Shown here: in pieces, positions 9,329 to 17,775 of the stretch
Layout: each line of letters opens with the position of its first letter
Numbering within the stretch: the stretch's first letter is position 1
Source: Plantactinospora alkalitolerans
GTDB lineage: Bacteria; Actinomycetota; Actinomycetes; Mycobacteriales; Micromonosporaceae
DNA: 59,924 nucleotides
Assembly (NCBI RefSeq): GCF_015690345.1
Contig: NZ_JADPUN010000079.1
Location: 1 to 59,924 of the forward strand
Direction of reading: 5' to 3'
Position numbers and translations under genes: made by a program
The notes under the pieces: model-generated
Databases searched by the model: none
The model's input: the letters and a program-made list of their open reading frames with translations, nothing else
Told to the model about the DNA's origin: nothing

Positions 9329-10000
9329 CCTCGTAGCCCATCTGATTGCGGTAGGGGACGAAGGGGACGTAACCAGGTGAACCTCAGAGCCAGCTTTGAA
9401 CTACGTCAGAACTGGACGTGAACGTGGGGTGTACGACAGGTCGCCGACATTGATGATCAACGGTTCCGCCGGGGGTGCGGGTTCGTCCAACGGCGGTTAC
9501 CTGGGGGGTTTGGTGATGGGGTCGTAGCGGTGCCCGGCCCGGCCCGCTGGTGACCGTCTACGGCACGGGCTCTGGCACGTGGCCGCCTGCGCCTGGGTGT
9601 TGGGCGTGGCTGTCCGGCGTCGTGGCGCCGGGGCGCCGGGGCGTCGGGGTCCGGTGGACGAAGGGCGTCTGGGTGGTTAACGTGACTTACGGGCTGCTTG
9701 CCGAGGAGTGGTACGTCAAGGTGTGAACCCGGCAGCCGGTCGACCCTTGTCGCTGGCCCGTGCCTGCGTACCACGCTCTCCGTTGCCATCGGCTGGTCCT
9801 GCCGTCGCCATCCGTCGTCGGGACAGCAATGGCGGGGCTTGCCGTTCAACTGCGCAAGCGGGATGTTCAACTGCGGAACGGCCCAGGTTGAACGCTCAGC
9901 ACCGTGCCGTACCAGGCGCCGTCGGTCGGGTGGGCTCGGATTCGGGCGCTGCTGCCCGCCGAAGGCGGCGTGCCGAGGCTCGACGGCGCCGTCCGGTAGG
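9329..10000. other. 672-base intergenic region, no gene recognised
   Basis: It lies between the VTC operon start and the end of the StrR-type regulator gene, and marks the left edge of the biosynthetic cluster. Open frames on both strands are low-complexity (Arg/Pro-rich) and lack motifs. It should contain the VTC operon promoter, but I cannot place it. Confidence 0.45.
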
Positions 10001-11074
10001 TCAGGCCGTCGCCTGCTCGCGTTGCTCGCGCTGCTCGAGCTGGCTCGCGAACTGCGCCCACGACTCGGCCAGCCGGCGTGCGTACGTGGCGACCGTCCCC
10101 ATGCAGTGCGGCGGCACTCGCTCCAGCATGCCGGCCTGCTCCTCGAGATGGATCTGGCGGATGCTCAGCCAACGCAGCAGGGCCCGCCCCGAGTCGGTGT
10201 AGCGCAGGACCGGGTCCCGCATCAGCATCTCCAGGACCGCTCCGGGGTCCTGGAGGGCAGCCGACTCGGTCGATCCGGCCTCCCGTCCTCGCCGGTCGAT
10301 CCGGCCACCCTCGTCGGCGATCTGCTTCGCCGTCGGCACCGGTAAGCTGACCGGCCGACCGGACGGCACGTCGCGCCGCGCCGCGACCGGATCCTCGCCG
10401 CGCATCATCCGCCGCCGTACGTCGTGTGCGGTCCCCACGGAAATTCCCGCAGCCTTGGCGACCTGCCGCAACGACGCGCGCGGGTTGGTCCGCAGGATCT
10501 CGCCGGCCAGTCGACGCCCGTCCGCGCTGCTCAACGGCCGGCGTTTGCCGTCCTGCCCGATTCTGGCGCCCAGTCGGGGCACCTCCGGGGCGCGGCTGCG
10601 GATCGTGCGCACCGTCTTGTCGGACAGACCCGTGACGCGCGCTATCGTGCGGTCCGACATCTGCGGATGAGACTTCACGATGCGCGCCGCCGCCGCGCGC
10701 CGCTCGGCAAGCGTGAGCGGCAGGCCGTGGGCGATGTTCGCCTTGACGGCGAGCACGAACAGGTCCGCCTCGTCCACGCCGTCGATGAATACGACGCGCA
10801 CCCGGGCCGCGCCGCGCAGCGCCGCAGCGCGGAGCCGGTGCATTCCGTCGACCACCCGCATCGTCGGCCGGTGCACGACGATCGGCGGGAGAGCGTCCTT
10901 CGACTCGGCGAGCACGCGGACGTGTTCCAGGTCTTCCCCCGCCAGCCGCGGTGAGTCGGCCGGGAGCAGGTCGGAGACGGCGACCAGTGCGATGTGCCTC
11001 CTGCCCTCGCTGCCGGGGCCTCCTCGCGGCAGGGGCGGACTCTTGCGCTCGCCTTCGTGGTTTCCACTACTCAC
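10001..11074 (-). CDS. StrR-type (ParB-fold) cluster-situated transcriptional regulator
   Basis: 357 residues from the GTG at 11074-11072, chosen because a strong purine site (AACGGGGGGAAC) lies 6-10 bases upstream. The open frame continues further but has no family match there. The N-terminal half is a ParB/sulfiredoxin-like domain (IALVAVSDLLPADSPR, ALPPIVVHRPTMRVVDGMHR, LRAAALRG). HTH segments follow (MSDRTIARVTGLSDKTVRTI and ASLRQVAKAAGISVGTAHDV). This domain order and the length match StrR, NovG and relatives, DNA-binding activators of antibiotic gene clusters in actinomycetes. It is transcribed away from the candidate precursor gene, so it likely controls the cluster. The C-terminus is Glu/Arg-rich and may be a coiled coil. 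Confidence 0.88.
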   Translation of the reverse strand: MSSGNHEGERKSPPLPRGGPGSEGRRHIALVAVSDLLPADSPRLAGEDLEHVRVLAESKDALPPIVVHRPTMRVVDGMHRLRAAALRGAARVRVVFIDGVDEADLFVLAVKANIAHGLPLTLAERRAAAARIVKSHPQMSDRTIARVTGLSDKTVRTIRSRAPEVPRLGARIGQDGKRRPLSSADGRRLAGEILRTNPRASLRQVAKAAGISVGTAHDVRRRMMRGEDPVAARRDVPSGRPVSLPVPTAKQIADEGGRIDRRGREAGSTESAALQDPGAVLEMLMRDPVLRYTDSGRALLRWLSIRQIHLEEQAGMLERVPPHCMGTVATYARRLAESWAQFASQLEQREQREQATA

Positions 11075-11518
11075 GTGGCGGTTCCCCCCGTTGAGAACTT
11101 CCAGCTGATCAGCTTGGCGGTGCTGCCCGAGATGACCGGATTCGCCGGCAGAGGACGTGGCGCCCCAGGGGGCGTAGTGGCGGACGGCACGAGGACGGAT
11201 CGTGCCGTGACGAACCTCCTCGCAGACCGCGTCAGGACGGGACGGATCGGCTCTGGTTGATGCTGTCGTGATGCTATCGCCAACCCGGCCGCCGTGCATG
11301 GCGCAAGGTCCGAGGGGCATTGACTGCCGTCTGCCGGCAGTGGAAGGCTGCCATTGGCTGCTGTGAAAGCGTCCCGCCTGTTCGCTCTGGATCTCCGTGC
11401 GCCGGGCCGGTGGCTGCCAGTCGTCCGCGACATGCTCGTCGGCGGTGACTTCACAGGTCACCGAAGAGGTGACCCGTGCACCGCCGATCCGGCGGCACGA
11501 TCAGCTATCCCCGGCAAC

Positions 11519-11547
11519 TTGTTCATCGATGGACCTCGATGTAAGTT
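11519..11547 (+). promoter_or_regulatory. Candidate promoter with an inverted repeat in its spacer
   Basis: TTGTTC (11519-11524), a 17-base spacer and TAAGTT (11542-11547). The spacer contains the inverted repeat ATCGA-tggacc-TCGAT (11525-11540), a possible operator. It lies 127 bases upstream of the precursor ATG. Confidence 0.3.
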
Positions 11548-11607
11548 AAGCTGTTGCGCATCCCCGCGAACGGTGTTCAAACGACCTTCCGAACATCCGG
11601 CCCGGTC

Positions 11608-11636
11608 TTGACCAAGGCCCGTGCTGAAGTCATTCT
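11608..11636 (+). promoter_or_regulatory. Alternative candidate promoter for the precursor gene
   Basis: TTGACC (11608-11613), 17-base spacer, CATTCT (11631-11636), 38 bases before the precursor ATG. The -35 box is good and the -10 box weak. Only transcript mapping could decide between this and the upstream candidate. Confidence 0.3.
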
Positions 11637-11673
11637 GAAGGCTCGCCCTGTGTCGTCAGTGGAGGAGGGACCC

Positions 11674-11844
11674 ATGCCGCCCAACGGCAGAAGTCAGCAG
11701 GAGAAAGTCGTGACCGGCGACATGACGTCCGCGATCGAGGACGTCACGGAAAACGGCGCGGGAGCCACGCCGGAGAACGAGCAGAAGGAACCGCGTCAGC
11801 GTGTTCGCGTACTCCAGTACTCCCGCTCAGATCTGCTCATCTGA
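11674..11844 (+). CDS. Candidate ribosomal precursor peptide, 56 residues
   Basis: It starts at the ATG at 11674, directly after an almost ideal ribosome binding site GGAGGAGGGA (11661-11670). The frame is open further upstream, but only this start has such a site. The peptide is hydrophilic and acidic in its first ~40 residues (MPPNGRSQQEKVVTGD..., then many Glu) and ends in a basic/hydrophobic tail RVRVLQYSRSDLLI with Arg, Tyr, Gln, Ser and Asp side chains that radical SAM enzymes can modify. A strong hairpin follows, and then the radical SAM genes. Size, composition and position fit a RiPP leader-core precursor. I do not recognise a known precursor family, and a small regulatory or unrelated protein is possible. 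Confidence 0.65.
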   Translation: MPPNGRSQQEKVVTGDMTSAIEDVTENGAGATPENEQKEPRQRVRVLQYSRSDLLI

Positions 11845-11867
11845 GCCGTTGTGATCCGAGAGCAGTA

Positions 11868-11910
11868 GGCGGTCTTGCCTGCTCGGGGATCTCGAGCAGG
11901 CAAGGCCGCC
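11868..11910 (+). terminator. Strong hairpin between the precursor and the modification genes (attenuator-like)
   Basis: 18-bp stem: GGCGGTCTTGCCTGCTCG (11868-11885) pairs with 11893-11910, with a single T-G pair and a 7-base loop. It lies 24 bases after the precursor stop and ~100 bases before the first radical SAM gene. Such a partial terminator or mRNA-stabilising hairpin lets a precursor be made in excess over its enzymes. No U-run follows. Confidence 0.7.
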
Positions 11911-12010
11911 GAGCGCCGAGAGGTCAAGCGCCGAAAGCGAGAAGCGTCCTGCAAGGCGAGATGAACGGGGAAGAGCCATCGTTGCCGTTCGAAGAGACTC
12001 GCGTATTCCG

Positions 12011-13036
12011 TTGACTGTGTCATCCCTGACGGCGCGAGTTAACAAGGTAGACCAGTTCAACGTCATTCTGACGAACCGGTGCAACCTCCATTGCATCTCG
12101 TGTTCGTATCCGGACCAGCGTCCCTTCCGATTCGTGCGACGGGAGACCATCTCCCGGTTGCTGCCCAGCCTGGAGGCTGCGGGCCTTACCCGGGTCATGC
12201 TCACCGGCGGCGAGCCGTGCATGCACCCGGAGTTCGACGACATCGTCGACGACATCCACGCACGGGACCTCAAGATCGTGCTGGTCACCAACGGCACCTA
12301 CATCCGGCGCAAGATGTCGCGGCTGGGGGGCAAGCTCTACCGGCTGATCATCTCGTTGGACTCCGACGACGCCGAGGGCTATTCCGCGATTCGGGGCGCC
12401 GGGGCCTTTGACCATCTCGTGCAGCTGCCCTCGCTGATGCGCGAGCAGTCGCCGGAGACCCACCTGACGCTCTGCATTCTCACCCAGCGACTGAATTTCC
12501 GCAGGTTGCCGGCGTTCGTCGAGATGGCCGCCGAGATCGGTGTGGACCAGGTCTCCTTCCTGGTGCCGGACGTCGCGGGAATGGCCGCCCCGATGGACCG
12601 TGGCGGGGCATTCGGCCACCTCGAGCCGGTGCCACGGTCGCGCGTCGACCAGGTGGCGCTCACCCTCGACGAGGTCGCCGAACTACGTGACGAGGTTATC
12701 CCGGCGGTCTACGCCGCGGCGGACCGTCACCCCAATCTGATGTGCGGTTCCATCGGCATGCTGGACGACTTCGCGGACTACTTCGAAGCGTTCCAGCGGG
12801 GAGTGCCGCGAGCGGAACGCCGTCGATGCGCACTGCCGTTCCGCGAGGTCGTACTCGACGAGCAGGAGCGGCTCCGGTTCTGCTTCTTCATGCCGGACGC
12901 CTGGCCGGCCGGCAGCGTGGAGGACGCGCTCAACCACCCCGACGCGGTGGCGGCGCGGCAGGACTACCTCGATTCCGACGAGCGGCTGGACCGTCACTGC
13001 AACATGTGTCTCCAAGCCGTGCGAGTGGAGGCATGA
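12011..13036 (+). CDS. Radical SAM protein with SPASM/Twitch-type C-terminus
   Basis: 341 residues from a TTG start (12011). A GTG two codons later is the alternative; neither has a clear ribosome binding site. The 4Fe-4S motif for SAM cleavage is C24-NLH-C28-IS-C31. The GGEP-like SAM contact is LTGGEPCMHPEF. C-terminal cysteines (RRRCALPF, RLRFCFF, HCNMC) suggest auxiliary cluster ligands as in Twitch/SPASM enzymes, which modify peptide side chains with a 5'-deoxyadenosyl radical. It is the first gene after the precursor and hairpin, and its stop overlaps the next gene (ATGA). A 17-codon ORF at 11961-12014 ends across the TTG. Confidence 0.88.
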   Translation: MTVSSLTARVNKVDQFNVILTNRCNLHCISCSYPDQRPFRFVRRETISRLLPSLEAAGLTRVMLTGGEPCMHPEFDDIVDDIHARDLKIVLVTNGTYIRRKMSRLGGKLYRLIISLDSDDAEGYSAIRGAGAFDHLVQLPSLMREQSPETHLTLCILTQRLNFRRLPAFVEMAAEIGVDQVSFLVPDVAGMAAPMDRGGAFGHLEPVPRSRVDQVALTLDEVAELRDEVIPAVYAAADRHPNLMCGSIGMLDDFADYFEAFQRGVPRAERRRCALPFREVVLDEQERLRFCFFMPDAWPAGSVEDALNHPDAVAARQDYLDSDERLDRHCNMCLQAVRVEA

Positions 13037-15105
13037 TGGCGGGCGACCGTAAAGACCTGATCCTCACGGCCCTGCCGTGGCAGCGCTACGACACCACGGC
13101 CATCCAGCTGGGCGCGCTCCAATCGTGGTTGCGGGAGGGCGGTTACGAGGTCGACACCCGGCATTACTACAAAGACCTGATCAACTACATGGCGCCGTCG
13201 ACCTACATGCGGGTGTTCGAGGCCTACATGGGCGAGTCGGCATTCGCCGCCCTCATGTGGCCGGAGCGGTACGACAGCATCAAGAACGCCGTGGTGTCGT
13301 GCGTGGACTTCGACCTCTCCGTCGCTCCCGCGGCCGGGGTCGTCAAGCACCCGCAGTTGAACGCGAACCTGTCGCTGGCCGAGCGTGAGCAACTGGCGCG
13401 CAGCCACGAGACGCAGAGCGAGCCGACGGTGCCGGCGCTGGACTTCGACGCCCTCGTGGCCACGCTCTCGACCTTCCTCGACGACGTCTACGCCGCGGTC
13501 CCCTGGCAGGACTACAAGGTCATCGGCTTCACCACCAGCCACCAGCAGTTGATCCCCACCGTGCTGCTGGCGCGCCGGATCAAGCAGATCCTGCCGGACA
13601 CCCCGATCATCATGGGTGGCGCGCTGATGACGCAGGACCTGCCGAAGACGGTGTTGGGGCTGTTCGAATGCTTCGACGTCGTCGTCGAGGGCGAGGGCGA
13701 GGCGACCTGTAGCGACCTGATGGCCGTGCTCACCGGCCGGGATCCGGAGCGGACCCTGAAGGACGTGTCCGGCATCGTCTGGCGGCGGCCGGACGGCGAG
13801 ATCGCCCGCAACCTGTCCCGACACGCCATGGACGACCTGGACAAGCTGCCACCGCCGGACTACGACGACTACTTCCGGCACGCGCTGCGGCCCGGTGCGG
13901 GTGACGTGATCCCGAAGCTGACGCTCGAGGCGTCCCGGGCGTGCGTGTGGGGCAAGTGCACCTACTGCAACCTCAACCTCCAGTGGCGCAACCTCTACCG
14001 GCGCAAGAGCCACAGCCGGGTGATCGAGGAGATGGCCACGCTCAGGAGCAAGTACAAGAGCCCGTACTTCACCTTCTGCGACACGAACGTCGAGGACAAG
14101 ATCCCGCTGTTCGAGCAGCTCGCCAAGGACCCCTACGACTACCGGATCCTGGCCGAGGTGTCACCGAACGTCAACCGGGCCGGGGTCCGGGCACTGCGCC
14201 GGGCCGGCGTACGGACCATCCAGGCCGGCATCGAGTCGTTCAGTGACCGCGTCCTCCGGCTCTACCAGCGCAACCACCGCCTCATGCGCAGCCTGGAACT
14301 GCTCAAGTGGACGGCGGAGTACGACGTCGAGATCTACTACAACGTCATCATCAACTTCCCGGCCGAGGTGCCCGAGGACGTCGAGGCCTCGGTCAAGGTC
14401 GTCGACTACGCGCGGTACTTCATGTACCCGTCGGTGCACGACTACAGCTTCACGATCGACAGCCCCGCGTGGAACGACCGGGAGAGCTACAACATCGCCG
14501 GTTTCTACGTCCCCGACGAGGTCGGCGCCTGCTTCCCCGAGCCCTACGCGACCGAACTCGCGCAGCTCCTCGCCCTGACGATCAAGCCGATCCCGGCGAA
14601 GGAGACCGGCGCGGACTGGGCCCCCTTCCTGGCCGCGGTGGGCGGCTGGAAGAAGCAGTACCACGCCAACCTCGGTCGCCCCGGTCTGGTGTACGCCGAC
14701 GGAGGCGACTTCCTCAACGTGACCATCCGGTCCGGCGGCAACGGCAACGACATCGTGATGCAGTTGCCCGACGAGTACCGGGCCGTCTATCTGGCCTGCA
14801 ACCACTCGTCGCGAACGCTTCCGGAGATCACCGCCGCCGTACCCAAGATCCCGGAGCGGGAGGTCGTCGAGATGCTGGAGGAACTGCACGACCTCAAGAT
14901 CCTCTTTGCCGACCGGGGCCGGTACTTCGGGCTGGCGATCCGCGAGCGCAATTCCGGCAACTACCCGACCGCCGGCGACGAACCCGAGCCCGCCGAGGAG
15001 GCGACGACGCTGCCGCTGCTCAGCCTGGAGAGCGTGCGGTCGCGGCAGAAGCGGATCACACACGTGCCACGGAGCACCGATGCCCGCTCCGATGCCAAGC
15101 AGTGA
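13033..15105 (+). CDS. B12-binding-domain radical SAM enzyme, RiPP-maturation type
   Basis: 690 residues from the ATG overlapping the previous stop (ATGA, 13033-13036). Layout: a cobalamin-binding-like Rossmann domain (about 155-260: VIGFTTSHQQLIPTVLLARR, IIMGGALMTQDLP, VVVEGEGEATCSDLM); a radical SAM barrel from about 295 with the cysteines C304, C309 and C312 (CX4CX2C rather than CX3CX2C); and a C-terminal winged-helix-like domain (about 580-640: YRAVYLACN, EREVVEMLEELHDLKIL). The overall pattern resembles ribosomal-peptide maturation radical SAM protein 1 (TIGR03975) by eye. Cobalamin-dependent members often C-methylate peptides, but other reactions are known. The winged helix could bind a leader peptide. 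Confidence 0.87.
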   Translation: MMAGDRKDLILTALPWQRYDTTAIQLGALQSWLREGGYEVDTRHYYKDLINYMAPSTYMRVFEAYMGESAFAALMWPERYDSIKNAVVSCVDFDLSVAPAAGVVKHPQLNANLSLAEREQLARSHETQSEPTVPALDFDALVATLSTFLDDVYAAVPWQDYKVIGFTTSHQQLIPTVLLARRIKQILPDTPIIMGGALMTQDLPKTVLGLFECFDVVVEGEGEATCSDLMAVLTGRDPERTLKDVSGIVWRRPDGEIARNLSRHAMDDLDKLPPPDYDDYFRHALRPGAGDVIPKLTLEASRACVWGKCTYCNLNLQWRNLYRRKSHSRVIEEMATLRSKYKSPYFTFCDTNVEDKIPLFEQLAKDPYDYRILAEVSPNVNRAGVRALRRAGVRTIQAGIESFSDRVLRLYQRNHRLMRSLELLKWTAEYDVEIYYNVIINFPAEVPEDVEASVKVVDYARYFMYPSVHDYSFTIDSPAWNDRESYNIAGFYVPDEVGACFPEPYATELAQLLALTIKPIPAKETGADWAPFLAAVGGWKKQYHANLGRPGLVYADGGDFLNVTIRSGGNGNDIVMQLPDEYRAVYLACNHSSRTLPEITAAVPKIPEREVVEMLEELHDLKILFADRGRYFGLAIRERNSGNYPTAGDEPEPAEEATTLPLLSLESVRSRQKRITHVPRSTDARSDAKQ

Positions 15106-17056
15106 GCTGGTCCTGCCGCCGCTGAGCCCGGTACTCGTGGGCCGGCCGTACGCCGCGATACCCCATCTCGCGGCCTACGCACAGCAGCGCGGCAGTACCG
15201 GGATCCGGCAGACCGACCTCAACCAGGCGTACGTGGGGCACCTGCTGCGCAGCGCCGACCCGGCCGAGCTTCCGTCCTCGGCCGGCCCGGAGAGCCTGGG
15301 CGGCGCGGTCGACGACGCCATCGTCGCCGCGATCCTGGCCGCGATCGAGCGGGTACCCGACGACGTGGAGCTGCTGGCCGCGGCCGCCCGCGACCCGGGA
15401 ATGCGGGAGTGGCTGTTCACCCGGGTCGGCCTGGCCGAGAGCGAGAGCCCGGAGGACCTCGACGCGGCCTTCGCGATGGTGCCCCTGCTCGGGGACATGC
15501 GGACGTTCTTCACCGACCGCTACCGGGCGCGGGGCGTGCCCCGGCTGGTCGGTGTCAGCGTGCCGTTCGCCACCCAGCTCGCCCCGGCACTGGTCCTGGC
15601 CGAGGTGCTGCGGGAACTCGCCGACGACGTCTTCGTCGTGCTCGGCGGACCGCTGCCCAGCCTGCTCAACGACGAGCAGGTCGAACGCCTGCTGCGCAAC
15701 TCGGCGGTCTCGGCCGTGGTCCGGCACGAGGGCGAGGAGGCGTTCCGGCTGCTGCACGAGGCCGACGACCTCTCCCCGGCGGGGATCTCCGGCATCCCCT
15801 CGCTCTCCTACCGCGACGGCACGGCGGTCACGGTGAAACGCCCCGGCGAGTTCCTCGTCCGGCTGACCGACACCGCGCCGTACCCGTTGGATCCGGAGTA
15901 CGTCGCGGAGGGCGTGGAGCTGCCCGTCATGGTGGGGCGGGGCTGCTTCTACACCTGTGCCTTCTGCGACTACATCCAGCTCTACGAACGGATCAACTTC
16001 CGTTCCGCCACCGACGTGGTGGAGTCGGTCCGGCTCGCGGCGGCGCAGAGCCGTAACGGGATGCTGCACTTCGTCTACGAGGTCATGTCGGTGCGCTACG
16101 AGCGCAAGCTCGTGCGGGCCCTGGTCGAGGCGGACCTGGGCATCCAGTGGCGGGGATTCCAGCGGGTCTACGGCGAGATGACCGCCGACGACGTGCGGAT
16201 GCTGGAGGCGTCCGGATGCCGCCGGTTGGACATCGGACTCGAGTCCGCCGACGACGCCGCGTTGCAGCGGATGGACAAGGGCTACACCCGGGACGACATC
16301 GCGGCGTTCCTGCGGGCCTTCGAGGGTACGTCGATCCAGCTCCTGGTCAACGTCATCGTCGACTACCCGGGTCTGACGTACGAGCGGGCGATGGAGGCGG
16401 CCCGGTTCCTCGCCGCGGCGACCGAGAAGATCGACAGCCTGCACTTCGAGGTACTCCGGTTCGCGCTCGGCCGCAACTCGGCCATGTTCGACCGTCCGGA
16501 CGACTTCGGGCTGACGATCCTGCCGACCAGCACCAACGGCTCGCCTCGGCCCACCTCGCCGACGCAGGTGCCGTTCAGCTCGCGGGAGTCGATGAGCCCG
16601 GAGGAGCGGGCCCGGGTCGAGGCGTACTACCGGCAGCTGAACGGCCGCAACTCCGCCCGCCGGGCCGAGCGTGCCGCCTCGGATCTGCGGCTCGCCGAGG
16701 AACTGTGGGTCAGCCGCGAACCCCTGGTCTACACCGCCGCCGTGGACAGCGCGGACATCGCCGTCCGCCGGCTGTCGACGGCGGAGACCTTCCTGCTCTC
16801 CCGCCGGTACGAACCGCTGATCCAGGAGGTGCGCGGCCGGACGGCGGCGACCCGGCTCGACGACCTCGTGGCCGGGGCGTGGCGGCGGCGGGCGGGCCTG
16901 GAACCGGACGAGTGCGCCGAGGTCCTGGAGGGGATCGGTCTGCTGCGTCCCGACCCGCCGCGAGGCCCCCGGCGCGAGCCGGTCCGGGTGGGTGTGTCCA
17001 GCGACGGCGACTTCTTCCGCGGCGTGAAGCGGACCGGGGAGGGCCGGGCGATATGA
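15080..17056 (+). CDS. Second B12-binding-domain radical SAM enzyme
   Basis: 658 residues. The ATG at 15080 is preceded by GGAG and lies inside the end of the previous gene (26-base overlap). A helical N-terminal part (1-150) precedes the B12-like Rossmann region (about 155-230: RLVGVSVPFATQLAPAL, VFVVLGGPLPSLLNDEQ). The radical SAM motif is C289-FYT-C293-AF-C296, followed by barrel motifs (RRLDIGLESADDAAL, INVIVDYPG-like LVNVIVDYPGLT). The C-terminus (about 560-640) is again helix-turn-helix-like. It is not closely similar to the first B12 enzyme beyond the shared architecture, so the two probably do different steps. Coupled to the next gene by ATGA. Confidence 0.85.
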   Translation: MPAPMPSSELVLPPLSPVLVGRPYAAIPHLAAYAQQRGSTGIRQTDLNQAYVGHLLRSADPAELPSSAGPESLGGAVDDAIVAAILAAIERVPDDVELLAAAARDPGMREWLFTRVGLAESESPEDLDAAFAMVPLLGDMRTFFTDRYRARGVPRLVGVSVPFATQLAPALVLAEVLRELADDVFVVLGGPLPSLLNDEQVERLLRNSAVSAVVRHEGEEAFRLLHEADDLSPAGISGIPSLSYRDGTAVTVKRPGEFLVRLTDTAPYPLDPEYVAEGVELPVMVGRGCFYTCAFCDYIQLYERINFRSATDVVESVRLAAAQSRNGMLHFVYEVMSVRYERKLVRALVEADLGIQWRGFQRVYGEMTADDVRMLEASGCRRLDIGLESADDAALQRMDKGYTRDDIAAFLRAFEGTSIQLLVNVIVDYPGLTYERAMEAARFLAAATEKIDSLHFEVLRFALGRNSAMFDRPDDFGLTILPTSTNGSPRPTSPTQVPFSSRESMSPEERARVEAYYRQLNGRNSARRAERAASDLRLAEELWVSREPLVYTAAVDSADIAVRRLSTAETFLLSRRYEPLIQEVRGRTAATRLDDLVAGAWRRRAGLEPDECAEVLEGIGLLRPDPPRGPRREPVRVGVSSDGDFFRGVKRTGEGRAI

Positions 17057-17772
17057 CCGGAAACGGTCGCCGGCCCGAGCCGGCACGGGTACGCCAGGAC
17101 TTCGACGCCGAGGCCGTTCTTCAGACCTTCTTCGGGTGCAAGCCGGACGACGTCCCGGCCGACCTCGTCTGCACACCGATTCCGGCGTTCTATTCCGCCC
17201 TGGTGTCCCGGGCGTCCGACGTCGTCGAGTACCGGGGCTGGTGGCGGATGGCCGCCGTGACGCTGGACGGGCGCCGGTACGGGGTGGTGCAGCACTTCGA
17301 GGGCAGTCGCGTGGTCGACGTGCTCTACGCGCTGGCCGGACCCGGATCGCGTGCGGCCTTCCTCGGCCTGGTCGGCGGCCTCGACGACAGCGTCGAGATC
17401 GGTGACGTCGTCGGCATCGACGTGGCGCTGCGCCACGGCGAGCCGGCGGAGCGGGCCATCGGAGGGCTGCCGGCCGGCGCGGTGACCGCGCTGACGGTCG
17501 ACGGCATGTTGGAAGCGGCGCCGGTCGGGCCGGCCTCGCCCGGTCGCGCCCAGGTGGTCGACCTGGAGACACACTTCTTCTACCGCGCCGCGCGCGGCAC
17601 GGCGGTCGCGGCCTCGGCGGCCTGGGCCCTGGTCACCGACAAGCCCGCCGTGCGTCCGTTCTGGCAGGTACCACTGACCGACGGGGACCTCGACGACGCC
17701 GTTTCCCGAATGTTTCCCGTCCTGAACGAATGGCTGGACCTATCGGTCGACCGATCTCAAGGGGAGATGTGA
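17053..17772 (+). CDS. Nucleoside phosphorylase/nucleosidase-like protein
   Basis: 239 residues from the ATG overlapping the preceding stop (ATGA at 17053-17056). The order of motifs fits the PNP/UDP phosphorylase superfamily: GVVQHFEGSRVVDVLYAL, then the Gly-rich FLGLVGGLDDSVEIGDVV, and late VVDLETHFFYRAARG...AAWALVTDKPA, matching the VDMET...TDxP region where the purine and ribose bind. In MTA/SAH nucleosidase the equivalent stretch holds the ribose-binding Met-Glu and catalytic Asp. Here Met is Leu. Lying among five radical SAM genes, it may break down 5'-deoxyadenosine or S-adenosylhomocysteine, known inhibitors of these enzymes. This role is inference; the fold call is moderately secure. 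Confidence 0.6.
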   Translation: MTGNGRRPEPARVRQDFDAEAVLQTFFGCKPDDVPADLVCTPIPAFYSALVSRASDVVEYRGWWRMAAVTLDGRRYGVVQHFEGSRVVDVLYALAGPGSRAAFLGLVGGLDDSVEIGDVVGIDVALRHGEPAERAIGGLPAGAVTALTVDGMLEAAPVGPASPGRAQVVDLETHFFYRAARGTAVAASAAWALVTDKPAVRPFWQVPLTDGDLDDAVSRMFPVLNEWLDLSVDRSQGEM

Positions 17773-17775
17773 ACC

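Larger units (their letters stand above)
11075..11673. promoter_or_regulatory. Divergent control region between the StrR-type regulator and the precursor gene
   Basis: 599 bases without a supported gene. It holds the leader of the regulator gene (minus strand), a palindrome CTGCCGGCAG (11331-11340) and two candidate sigma-70-like promoters for the precursor (listed separately). I looked for the StrR consensus half-site GTTCGA...TCGAAC and did not find a clear match. Confidence 0.5.

Noticed and set aside
11554-11673. Upstream extension of the precursor peptide to 96 residues
   Set aside because: The ideal ribosome binding site lies within this stretch just before the ATG at 11674, and the extension has no leader-like character.
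12900-15080. Cobalamin riboswitch near the B12-type radical SAM genes
   Set aside because: The genes overlap by a few bases, leaving no leader; no B12-box was seen in the peptide leader either.
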